A DNA stretch of 64,000 bases. Origin: Chryseobacterium sp. YIM B08800 (GTDB taxonomy: Bacteria > Bacteroidota > Bacteroidia > Flavobacteriales > Weeksellaceae). The stretch lies in contig NZ_JAPDKN010000040.1 of NCBI RefSeq assembly GCF_026163565.1, forward strand, positions 1 through 64,000, written 5' to 3'. The notes below the pieces were generated by a model. That model was not told where the DNA came from and searched no databases. It saw only the letters and a list, made by a program, of their open reading frames with translations. Position numbers and translations under genes: made by a program. Within the stretch, counting starts at the first letter, position 1, and each line of letters begins with the position of its first letter. Shown here piece after piece: positions 18,336 to 25,594 of the stretch.

Positions 18336-19184
18336 ATGGAAGTTCTAAAAAACAAAAAAACACTTCAGGATTTTATAGAAAGACAGAAGGAAATGGGCAA
18401 AAAAATAGGTTTTGCACCTACAATGGGAGCTTTACACAATGGTCATCTGTCATTATACGAGGCTGCCAGAAAAGAAAACGACTTGGTAATTTCTTCAATA
18501 TTTGTAAACCCTACACAATTTAACAATGCTGAAGATCTCGAAAAATACCCTAGAGATACCGATCGTGATATATTTATTCTAAAAAATTCAGAACTGGTAG
18601 ACGCTGTTTACCTTCCACAAGTTGAAGATATTTATCCTGAGAAAACAGAAAGCCAGCATTACGACTACGATGGTTTGGAAAACGAAATGGAAGGAAAATC
18701 AAGACCGGGGCATTTTGACGGCGTAGGAACTGTAGTTGAAGAACTTTTCAGACAGGTAAAGCCAGACAATGCTTATTTCGGAGAAAAAGATTTTCAGCAA
18801 TTGGCTATTATCAAAAAAATGGTCGAAAAAAAGCAACTTCCTATTAAAATAAAAGGAGTTTCTATTTACAGAGCAGAAAATGGTTTAGCTTTAAGCTCAA
18901 GAAACCAACGTCTCACTGAGGCAAGAAAAGAAGATGCCAAAATAATTTTCGAAACATTAACAAAAGTTAAAGAATGGTTTAAAAACACTTCAGTTTTTAA
19001 CATTAAAGAAAATGTAGACGAAATTTTTTCTCATCAACAAAACATGAAACTAGAATATTTTTTAATTGCTGATGAAAGTACATTAAAAGAAACCAATCAA
19101 AGAGAAGATAAAAATTCTTACAGAGCCTTTATTGTAGTTGATGTAGACGGAGTAAGACTGATTGATAATATGCATTTGGATTGA
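18336..19184 (+). CDS. panC: Pantothenate synthetase
   Basis: It joins pantoate and beta-alanine with ATP to give pantothenate (coenzyme A pathway). The nucleotidyltransferase signature is present as PTMGALHNGHLSLYEAA (HxGH motif), followed by IFVNPTQFNNAEDLEKYPRD, SRPGHFDGVGTVV, YFGEKDFQQLAIIKKMV and the KMSKS-like LSSRNQRL. At 282 aa it is full length. Transcribed alone, it diverges from the glycogen-synthase-like gene. No panB or panD is in the window. Confidence 0.97.
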   Translation: MEVLKNKKTLQDFIERQKEMGKKIGFAPTMGALHNGHLSLYEAARKENDLVISSIFVNPTQFNNAEDLEKYPRDTDRDIFILKNSELVDAVYLPQVEDIYPEKTESQHYDYDGLENEMEGKSRPGHFDGVGTVVEELFRQVKPDNAYFGEKDFQQLAIIKKMVEKKQLPIKIKGVSIYRAENGLALSSRNQRLTEARKEDAKIIFETLTKVKEWFKNTSVFNIKENVDEIFSHQQNMKLEYFLIADESTLKETNQREDKNSYRAFIVVDVDGVRLIDNMHLD

Positions 19185-19192
19185 CACAAAAA

Positions 19193-19220
19193 TCAAAGGC
19201 TTCCGGAAGGAAGCCTTTGA
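19193..19220 (+). terminator. Hairpin after panC
   Basis: TCAAAGGCTTCC and GGAAGCCTTTGA form a perfect 12-bp stem with a GGAA loop, 9 bases after the panC stop. No T run follows, so it is terminator-like rather than canonical. Confidence 0.6.
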
Positions 19221-19273
19221 ACACCAAATCACAAAATATTAATATGAAAAAAATTTACTTTTCAGTAAACTTG

Positions 19274-19346
19274 TGACCCGGCTGGGATTCGAACCCAGGA
19301 CCCATACATTAAAAGTGTATTGCTCTACCAGCTGAGCTACCGAGTC
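19274..19346 (-). tRNA. tRNA-Lys (anticodon TTT), copy 1
   Basis: 73 bases that fold as a tRNA: acceptor GACTCGG/CCGGGTC, D arm GCTCAGCTGGTAGAGC, anticodon loop CTTTTAA with TTT, and T arm GGGTTCGAATCCC. CCA is not encoded. Identical to the copy at 19545-19617. In both copies the 6 bases before the 5' end (GTGACC) are complementary to the 3' end GGTCAC. Confidence 0.98.
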
Positions 19347-19426
19347 GGTCACATCCAATTAACGACGACAAATATAAAATTAATTTTATAAAATATCAAT
19401 TATTAATTAAATAATTTTTTCTGCAG

Positions 19427-19509
19427 TGCCTGCGACTGGACTCGAACCAGCACATCCTTAGGAAACCACCCCCTCAAGATGGCGTGTCTACCAATTTCAC
19501 CACACAGGC
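19427..19509 (-). tRNA. tRNA-Leu (anticodon GAG)
   Basis: 83 bases, class II, with a long variable arm. The acceptor pairs GCCTGTG with CGCAGGC, and the anticodon stem-loop is CCATC-TTGAGGG-GGTGG with anticodon GAG. The T loop reads GGTTCGAGTCC. CCA is not encoded. It lies between the two identical tRNA-Lys genes on the same strand. Confidence 0.96.
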
Positions 19510-19544
19510 AATAAAATTACAAAAATCTAGTAATTTTTCGCTAG

Positions 19545-19617
19545 TGACCCGGCTGGGATTCGAACCCAGGACCCATACATTAAAAGTGTATTGCTCTACC
19601 AGCTGAGCTACCGAGTC
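19545..19617 (-). tRNA. tRNA-Lys (anticodon TTT), copy 2
   Basis: Identical over 73 bases to the copy at 19274-19346, plus the same leader (GTGACC) and the same base after the discriminator. It is the first of the three tRNAs in transcription order. Confidence 0.98.
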
Positions 19618-19733
19618 GGTCACTTTATTATCAAGTTTCATTGTTAAGTAATGTCCCTTGTTTTTAGTGGTGCAAAGATAGGACTTTTTTCATTATCTCA
19701 AAACTTTTTCGCAAATTTGTTTAAAATATTTTC

Positions 19734-20249
19734 ATGATAATTTCACTAGTAGGGTACATGGGAAGTGGCAAATCTCACATTTCCAAAATATTAAGCGATA
19801 AAATAAATTTTAAATTAATTGACCTCGATAAAGAAATTTCTCGTCGAAATAAATTGACTATTCCCGAAATCTTCGAGAAAAAGGGAGAAATTCACTTTAG
19901 AAAGCTAGAAAGAGAAACTTTGGAGGAAATTTTAGCCAGCCAAGAAAACATCGTTTTAAGCTTGGGTGGAGGAACGCCGGTTTATTATAATAATATGGAA
20001 ATTATTAATAATAACTCGAAAAGCTTTTTTTTAAGAGCTTCTATTTCAACTTTAGCTGAAAGAATTTCAAAACAGAAAGAAAAAAGACCCTTAATTGCAA
20101 AAATTCCCGATGAAGATATCCCGGAATTTATTGCCAAACATTTATTTGAGCGAAATGTTTTTTATAACAAAGCACAGTTTAGTATTAATACAGATAATAA
20201 AAATCCTGAAGACATTATTCAGGAGATAATAGAAAAGCTCTATCTCTAG
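19734..20249 (+). CDS. aroK: Shikimate kinase
   Basis: It phosphorylates shikimate at the 3-hydroxyl with ATP in chorismate synthesis. The Walker A motif is GYMGSGKS (residues 7-14). The shikimate-binding DLDKEISRR and FRKLERETL follow, then the Walker-B-like LSLGGGTPVYY and the lid segment KEKRPLI with its Arg. At 171 aa it is of usual size. It is a single gene after the tRNA cluster. The ATG at 19734 is preceded by an AT-rich leader. Its terminator overlaps the last codons. Confidence 0.96.
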   Translation: MIISLVGYMGSGKSHISKILSDKINFKLIDLDKEISRRNKLTIPEIFEKKGEIHFRKLERETLEEILASQENIVLSLGGGTPVYYNNMEIINNNSKSFFLRASISTLAERISKQKEKRPLIAKIPDEDIPEFIAKHLFERNVFYNKAQFSINTDNKNPEDIIQEIIEKLYL

Positions 20250-20256
20250 AGCTTTT
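20233..20256. terminator. Bidirectional terminator overlapping the aroK end
   Basis: AAAAGCTCTA and TAGAGCTTTT with a TCTC loop, followed by a T-rich run. It serves the convergent aroK and S4-domain genes and includes the aroK stop codon. Confidence 0.82.
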
Positions 20257-20274
20257 TCTTTTCCTTAATTATTT

Positions 20275-20712
20275 TTAATCGTTGGCTTCAGAATCATTCC
20301 CGTCTTCACCAAAAAAATCATCCCAATCTGTAAAATCTGCAGTTACGTCGTTTTCTACATAATCATCCATATCTCTTCTGTCTTTTTTGGTAGGTCTACC
20401 TTCTCCTCTGTTGCGATAATATTCCTGAGACATTTTTCTCATCATTAATTGCTCGTACTGATCTTTATCGGTCACATCTTTGATATGAAGCGGAACTAAT
20501 TTGGCCCCAATTCTACTTTTAGGAATCTGTATTACTTTAATTTTATACTCGATTTGGTTTTTACGGATTTTGATAATATCCCCTTCTTTTACTTCTTTAG
20601 AAGACTTTACAACCGAGGTTCCGATAGAAACTCTGTTCTTTTTTATTTCATCCGCAGATACCGATCTTGTTTTATAAAAACGAATGCTCCATAAAAATTT
20701 ATCTATTCTCAT
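20275..20712 (-). CDS. S4-domain RNA-binding protein (Hsp15/HslR-like)
   Basis: This small cytoplasmic RNA-binding protein has an N-terminal S4 domain, MRIDKFLWSIRFYKTRSVSADEIKKNRV, then VKEGDIIKIRKNQIEYKIKV. A basic stretch (RNRGEGRPTKKDRR) and an acidic tail (DDYVENDVTADFTDWDDFFGEDGN) follow. It resembles Hsp15, which rescues stalled 50S subunits carrying peptidyl-tRNA. It has 145 residues and reads convergently to aroK. The specific function here is inferred only from the family. Confidence 0.85.
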   Translation of the reverse strand: MRIDKFLWSIRFYKTRSVSADEIKKNRVSIGTSVVKSSKEVKEGDIIKIRKNQIEYKIKVIQIPKSRIGAKLVPLHIKDVTDKDQYEQLMMRKMSQEYYRNRGEGRPTKKDRRDMDDYVENDVTADFTDWDDFFGEDGNDSEAND

Positions 20713-20721
20713 ATTTTTTTA

Positions 20722-20729
20722 TACTTTTG
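20722..20729 (+). promoter_or_regulatory. -7 box upstream of the FKBP-like lipoprotein
   Basis: TACTTTTG matches TAnnTTTG and lies 38 bases before the ATG at 20767. It is in the short divergent gap with the S4-domain gene. Confidence 0.45.
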
Positions 20730-20766
20730 TCGTTATATTATTTGTAAAGTAATTAAAGTTTTTGAA

Positions 20767-21501
20767 ATGAAAAAAATATTTTTGTATATCCTTGCAGGAT
20801 CGTTGTGTTTCGCAGCTTGTAAAAAGGATGATGAAGTGGAAACTTTCGTAGAACCGGAAGACATCAATGTAAGAAACTCTTATGACGAGCAGGCTATTCA
20901 GAAATTCATGGATAACAACTACTTGGATACGCAGGGAAACATAAAAGCTTTCACATCGGATGCAGCTGATGATAATGAGAAAAAACTTTCTGAGCTGAAT
21001 CCTCAAAAGCTTCCTTCCGGAGTTATTTATATTAAAAGAACCGGAGCGCAGCCAGAAGATACCACGCCTCCTTCAACTGGTGTTGCAATAGAAGATTCTA
21101 CTCAAATCAGAACAATGATGAGAGCCAATTATTATCTTGCGACAGATGTAGACGGAAATGTGTCATTGGGGAATGCAGGGGTTCTTTTAAACACTATCGA
21201 CGGAAATGGGTCTCCCACAACTGATCCTATGTTTTATTATGTGAAAAAATCTGTAAAAACAAGTGTAGGACAAAGCGATAGTAATTATTACGAAATTAAA
21301 GGTTTAAAAGAAGGTTTAAAATATTTTACCGGTTTTGAAAATTTATTAAACGAGAGTTCTTATAATTTACAGGGCGTAATTATTGTTCCTTCTAAAGCAG
21401 CATTTGCAAGAAATGCAAATTATTACAATCTTCAAAATGCTTCTTTTGTTTTCAGTTTTCAAATTTACGGAGCGAAGCACAGACCTTCTGCTCAACAATA
21501 A
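20767..21501 (+). CDS. Lipoprotein with a divergent FKBP-type isomerase domain
   Basis: It has a lipoprotein signal with the lipid Cys at residue 18 (LAGSLCFAAC) and an acidic linker. The region SYDEQAIQKFMDNNYLDTQG resembles flavobacterial gliding-associated peptidyl-prolyl isomerase lipoproteins. The C-terminal part KGLKEGLKYFTGFENLL, then VIIVPSKAAFARN and SFVFSFQIYGA, follows the FKBP pattern (G-x-x-x-G, I-P-S-x-x-A, final strand). The usual aromatic pocket residues are poorly kept, so activity is doubtful. It is 244 aa and monocistronic. Confidence 0.7.
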   Translation: MKKIFLYILAGSLCFAACKKDDEVETFVEPEDINVRNSYDEQAIQKFMDNNYLDTQGNIKAFTSDAADDNEKKLSELNPQKLPSGVIYIKRTGAQPEDTTPPSTGVAIEDSTQIRTMMRANYYLATDVDGNVSLGNAGVLLNTIDGNGSPTTDPMFYYVKKSVKTSVGQSDSNYYEIKGLKEGLKYFTGFENLLNESSYNLQGVIIVPSKAAFARNANYYNLQNASFVFSFQIYGAKHRPSAQQ

Positions 21502-21518
21502 ACAATTTAAACATAAAA

Positions 21519-21547
21519 AAACGCTTCGGATTTCGAAGCGTTTTTTA
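21519..21547. terminator. Bidirectional terminator
   Basis: ACGCTTCG and CGAAGCGT form the core stem, extended by runs of A and T on either side. It lies between the convergent FKBP-like lipoprotein and glutamate-synthase-family genes. Confidence 0.9.
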
Positions 21548-21548
21548 T

Positions 21549-23051
21549 TTATCTCACATTCCCTAAAATATCCGGGAAATATTTATCTGAAAGATGCTCA
21601 AACTCATCACCTCGCATAAACATACTTGCATCAACTTCTTCGTAAGAACTTCTTCCTGCCGCAGCAATTAATTCGTTACAAGTGTGCAATGTATTTTTGT
21701 GGAAATGATATACCCTTTCCGCTTTATCAGTTACATCAAGCCCTTTAATTAACATTTTATCCTGTGTTGCAACACCTGTCGGACAATTATTGTTATTACA
21801 TCTCAAAGCCTGAATACAGCCAAGAGAAAACATAAATCCTCTCGCATTGTTACACATATCTGCTCCCATTGCAACCGCTCTTAAGATATCTAAACTTGTT
21901 AATACTTTTCCACTCGCAATGATGCGCAATTTACTTCTAAGATTATAATTTCTCAGGGTACGATTTACAAATATTAAAGCAGGTTCCAAAGGCATCCCTA
22001 CTCCATCCGAAAACTCAGGTGGTGCTGCTCCGGTTCCTCCTTCTGCTCCGTCGATGGTTATAAAATCAGGATAAATTTTCAGAACATTCATCTGAACGCA
22101 AATATCTTCAAACTCTTTGGTATCACCTATACACAGCTTAAAACCAACAGGTTTACCACCAGAAAGTTCCCTCAGCTGTTGTACAAATCTCAACAATCCC
22201 GCAGCATCAGAAAAAGACGAATGAGAAGGTGGAGAAATAATCGTCATTCCTGGTGTGACGTGACGTATTTTAGCAATTTCGGGAGTATTTTTCACACCCG
22301 GCAAAACTCCACCATGACCAGGTTTCGCACCTTGAGATAATTTAATCTCAATCATTTTTACATTGGGAAGCGTAGAATATTTTGTGAACAATTCAGGATT
22401 AAATTTTCCTTCATCATCTCTACAACCAAAATATCCGGTTCCTATTTGCCAGCAAAGATCTCCTCCTTCTAAATGGTGAGGTGAAATACCTCCTTCTCCT
22501 GTATTATGGTAAAAATTTCCTTTTTTTGCACCTTTATTTAGCGAAATTTGAGCCCTGTCACTCAATGCACCAAAACTCATCGCTGAAATATTAAACAACG
22601 ACGCATGATAAGGTTGAGTACATTGCTCACCTCCTACCCAAACTCTCGGAAGTTCTTCTTTTGGAGATTTAGCATAAATAGAATGCTTAATGCCCTCATA
22701 TTTTCTGTGATTTACTTCTAGCTGAGTTCCAAAAGGAACGGTGTCGCTGATATTTTTTGAACGCCTGTAGACTGCAGAACGTTGATTTCTCGGAAATGGT
22801 TTTCCGTCTGTTTCTCTTTCAATGAAATACTGCTGCATTTCAGGCGAAATACCTTCAAAAAAGTACCTGAAATATCCCAAAACCGGAAAATTCCTTAGAA
22901 TTGCATGTTTTGTTTGGTAAGAATTATAAACTCCTAATGCATAAATTGCTGTTAACAGCGTAGGAATCCAATAATGTGCTTTGATCAGTAACGCCACAAC
23001 CCATGTTGCAGCTACCAATACAATTCCCCAAGATAAAAACTTATCTCTCAT
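21549..23051 (-). CDS. FMN-binding glutamate-synthase-family protein
   Basis: It corresponds to the FMN/synthase domain of the large glutamate synthase subunit, without the glutaminase domain. Two hydrophobic helices come first (WGIVLVAATWVVALLIKAHYW). The synthase barrel follows: ISAMSFGALSDRAQISLNKG, HNTGEGGISPHHLEGGDL, KLSQGAKPGHGGVLPG, ITIDGAEGGTGAAPPEF, and the cluster-like CNNNNCPTGVATQDK. Length is 500 aa. Such proteins are often membrane-linked and uncharacterised. No gltD partner is adjacent, so ammonia assimilation should not be assumed. It is monocistronic. Confidence 0.88.
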   Translation of the reverse strand: MRDKFLSWGIVLVAATWVVALLIKAHYWIPTLLTAIYALGVYNSYQTKHAILRNFPVLGYFRYFFEGISPEMQQYFIERETDGKPFPRNQRSAVYRRSKNISDTVPFGTQLEVNHRKYEGIKHSIYAKSPKEELPRVWVGGEQCTQPYHASLFNISAMSFGALSDRAQISLNKGAKKGNFYHNTGEGGISPHHLEGGDLCWQIGTGYFGCRDDEGKFNPELFTKYSTLPNVKMIEIKLSQGAKPGHGGVLPGVKNTPEIAKIRHVTPGMTIISPPSHSSFSDAAGLLRFVQQLRELSGGKPVGFKLCIGDTKEFEDICVQMNVLKIYPDFITIDGAEGGTGAAPPEFSDGVGMPLEPALIFVNRTLRNYNLRSKLRIIASGKVLTSLDILRAVAMGADMCNNARGFMFSLGCIQALRCNNNNCPTGVATQDKMLIKGLDVTDKAERVYHFHKNTLHTCNELIAAAGRSSYEEVDASMFMRGDEFEHLSDKYFPDILGNVR

Positions 23052-23107
23052 AAGAATATAGATTTAAAACGTTAAAGAATAAATTTAGTGGAAATATAGC
23101 AAACAGG

Positions 23108-24454
23108 CTATGCTTTTGCTAAAAAACTTTCGTAAGACGATTGCACAGAAACCGTGCCATCTGACAGGATTTTTTCTAAATTTAGAAATTCAATTTGATT
23201 TACTGAAGCCTGGTCAAAGTCTTTTTGCACCCTCACATAGTTCTCTGTGAAGCCGTACATTTTGCCGTCTTTATTTTCATGCTCCCAAAGAACAGGAAGC
23301 GTTTTTCCTAATTGAGTCTGGTAAAATGCCATTTTCTTCTTTTCAGAAAGAATTCTAAGCATCTTATTACGTTTTTTTCTTTCCGGGATTGGAACAACAC
23401 CCTGCATTCCTACTGCTTCGGTATTTTCTCTTTCAGAATAAGTAAATACATGAAGATATGAAATAGGAAGTTCATTCAGGAAGTTATACGTTTCCATGAA
23501 TAATTCTTCGGTTTCGCCAGGGAAACCAACGATAACATCCACACCAATTGCCGCATCGGGCATTACTTCGCGGATTTTATGAACCCTGTCGTTATACAAT
23601 TTGGTAAGATAACGACGTTTCATTTTTTTCAGCAATTCATCACTTCCCGATTGCAAAGGGATATGAAAATGCGGTACAAAACTCTTGCTTTTAGAAACCA
23701 ATTCGATGCTTTCGTCTTTCAAAAGATTAGGCTCAATAGAAGAAATACGGATTCTTTCAATTCCTTCAACTTGATTAAGTTCAGAAATTAAATCTAAAAA
23801 AGTATGTTCGTGTCTTTTGTTCCCGAACTCACCTTTACCGTAATCACCAATATTTACACCTGTTAAAACAATTTCCTTGATATCTTTTGCCGCAATTTCT
23901 CTGGCATTTTTCAGAACATTTTCGATGGTATCTGAACGTGAAATGCCTCTTGCTAAAGGAATTGTACAGTACGTACATTTGTAATCGCACCCATCCTGAA
24001 CTTTCAGAAAAGCTCTGGTTCTGTCGCCAATAGAATAACTTCCGATAAAAAAATCGGTTTCTTCGATTTCGCATGAATGAACCACACCTTCGCTTTCAGA
24101 TTTTTCTAAATCGTCGAGATAACTCAAAATATTGAATTTTTCTTTGGCTCCAAGAACCAAATCTACCCCAGTGATTTGTGAAATTTCTTCGGGTTTCAAC
24201 TGTGCATAACATCCAACAATTACCACCAAACCTTCAGGATTGGCTTTCATGGCTCTTTTTACGTGAAGTTTACATTCACGGTCGGCGTTTTCGGTAACCG
24301 AACAAGTATTGATTACATAAATATCTGCTCTATCATCGAAGCTTACCTTATCATAACCAGCATCAGTTAATTGACGAGCAATAGTAGATGTTTCCGCAAA
24401 GTTTAATTTGCAGCCAAGAGTATGAAATGCGGCAGTTCTATGAAAGTGAGACAT
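23108..24454 (-). CDS. mtaB: tRNA t6A37 methylthiotransferase MtaB (radical SAM)
   Basis: It adds a methylthio group to t6A37 of tRNAs reading ANN codons, giving ms2t6A. The N-terminal UPF0004 domain has its three cluster Cys at C15, C51 and C82 (HTLGCKLNFAET, NTCSVTE, VGCYAQL). The radical SAM cluster is C156-x3-C160-x2-C163 in GCDYKCTYCTIP. A TRAM-like C-terminus (YVRVQKDF) follows. At 448 aa it is full length. HTLGCKLNFAET fits MtaB better than MiaB or RimO. It is the upstream neighbour of the glutamate-synthase-family gene, 56 bases apart. Confidence 0.93.
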   Translation of the reverse strand: MSHFHRTAAFHTLGCKLNFAETSTIARQLTDAGYDKVSFDDRADIYVINTCSVTENADRECKLHVKRAMKANPEGLVVIVGCYAQLKPEEISQITGVDLVLGAKEKFNILSYLDDLEKSESEGVVHSCEIEETDFFIGSYSIGDRTRAFLKVQDGCDYKCTYCTIPLARGISRSDTIENVLKNAREIAAKDIKEIVLTGVNIGDYGKGEFGNKRHEHTFLDLISELNQVEGIERIRISSIEPNLLKDESIELVSKSKSFVPHFHIPLQSGSDELLKKMKRRYLTKLYNDRVHKIREVMPDAAIGVDVIVGFPGETEELFMETYNFLNELPISYLHVFTYSERENTEAVGMQGVVPIPERKKRNKMLRILSEKKKMAFYQTQLGKTLPVLWEHENKDGKMYGFTENYVRVQKDFDQASVNQIEFLNLEKILSDGTVSVQSSYESFLAKA

Positions 24455-24519
24455 TTATTTTCCTGAATTTTGTGGGTGCAAAGATAATCAATTTAATATA
24501 AACCTTAAATTGATTTGGT

Positions 24520-25113
24520 CTATAGTTTATAATCGTCTCTTACTTCAGGACTATTCGCAAAGCAAACAGAAGACGAATTTTGAATTTCTGACTCATCTTT
24601 TGCAAATTTATCTTTCATTTCTTTATTAAAATCCTGAGATTTATTTCTTGCGATAGAAAGCGTTTTCCAGTCTTCATTTTTCATCATTTTAGCAATAAAA
24701 ACAAGCTGACCGATATGATAAGGATAGTGAGCCAATTGTCTGAAAACTGCATCAATCACCGAATGCGCCTCGTTTCTTATATAAATTGTTGAATATAAAT
24801 TTTCATCATTAATCTGATTTAAAGCATTAAAAAGACAGTTCCAGCCTTTTTCCCAATATTGCAAAACCTCATCTTTCGTTTTAAAAGTATTTACGAATTC
24901 TTCATCACGGTGTCTCCAAGGTTTTTCACCATCCTCCGTTAAAAAATTCGTCCATCTCGACAGCATATTTCCTGCAACATGCTTCACAATTACGGCAATG
25001 GAATTACTTTCTTCTTTGAACTGCCAGAAAACCTGCTCGTCTGAAAGTTGCTTAAATGATTTATCGCCGAGCATTTTATAATATTCAAATCTTTTGATAA
25101 ATAAATCTTTCAT
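24520..25113 (-). CDS. DinB-like / DUF1572 family protein
   Basis: This four-helix-bundle protein of the DinB superfamily probably binds a metal through three His residues: one in VKHVAGNML and two in QLAHYPYHIGQ. The family pattern includes RFEYYKMLGDKSFKQLSDE near the N-terminus and SRWTNFLTEDGEKPWRHRDEEF in the middle. It has 197 residues, of which the last 30 are an extra polar tail with no clear domain. DinB-like enzymes include thiol-dependent S-transferases, but the substrate is unknown here. It is preceded by an AT-rich region shared with the divergent SnoaL-like gene. Confidence 0.82.
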   Translation of the reverse strand: MKDLFIKRFEYYKMLGDKSFKQLSDEQVFWQFKEESNSIAVIVKHVAGNMLSRWTNFLTEDGEKPWRHRDEEFVNTFKTKDEVLQYWEKGWNCLFNALNQINDENLYSTIYIRNEAHSVIDAVFRQLAHYPYHIGQLVFIAKMMKNEDWKTLSIARNKSQDFNKEMKDKFAKDESEIQNSSSVCFANSPEVRDDYKL

Positions 25114-25183
25114 GATGAATGTTTAATATTTTATTTAAAACCAATTTAAGATTTTTCACGTATATAAATGTAAATTGCAACCT

Positions 25184-25543
25184 ATGAATTGTAAGATTAG
25201 CCATTTTATGCAGGATTTAAACTCCTTAAACATTGAAAAGCTTGAAAAATGGTTTACAGATGAAACTGTGATTTGGATTCCGCCTACAAAAGAAATTTCA
25301 GGAAAAAGCAGGATCTTAGCGTTATTCAGGGCTATTTTCAAACGATATGAAAAAATTGAATGGAGCGTTTCTGAAATTTTCAACCTAGGAAATAACAAAT
25401 ATTTTTACCAGACCAACTCTTTAGGCAACATATCCGGAAAAGGAAGTTACACTAATGAAATCTGTACCATCATACAATTTTCAGAATGTGGAAAAATACT
25501 TTATCTCTCTGATTATTTTAAAGATACAAAATCTTTTAATTAA
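25184..25543 (+). CDS. SnoaL-like / NTF2-fold small protein
   Basis: This 119-aa protein has the short NTF2-like cone fold pattern: LNIEKLEKWFTDETVIWIPPTKEISGKSRILALF, followed by beta strands (KYFYQTNSLGNISGKG, EICTIIQFSECGKILYLSDYF). The segment after the first helix reads like the pocket of SnoaL-type proteins, often enzymes or scavengers of small molecules. I prefer the ATG at 25184 to the TTG three codons earlier. No partner gene is nearby; it diverges from the DinB-like gene. Confidence 0.75.
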   Translation: MNCKISHFMQDLNSLNIEKLEKWFTDETVIWIPPTKEISGKSRILALFRAIFKRYEKIEWSVSEIFNLGNNKYFYQTNSLGNISGKGSYTNEICTIIQFSECGKILYLSDYFKDTKSFN

Positions 25544-25574
25544 CAAGAGCCACCTTAAAAAAAGATGGCTCTTG
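25544..25574. terminator. Bidirectional terminator
   Basis: CAAGAGCCA and TGGCTCTTG form a 9-bp stem with an A-rich loop between the convergent SnoaL-like and adhesin-like genes. The left arm starts directly at the stop codon of the former. Confidence 0.85.
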
Positions 25575-25594
25575 TTCTATTTAATCATTTCTAA

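Noticed and set aside
19274-19617. Regular repeat of about 73 bases suggesting a CRISPR-like array
   Set aside because: The repeated units are two complete tRNA-Lys genes with a tRNA-Leu in between.
21549-23051. Complete glutamate synthase large subunit
   Set aside because: It lacks the N-terminal glutaminase domain and gltD, and carries membrane helices at the start. It is a distinct FMN-binding relative.
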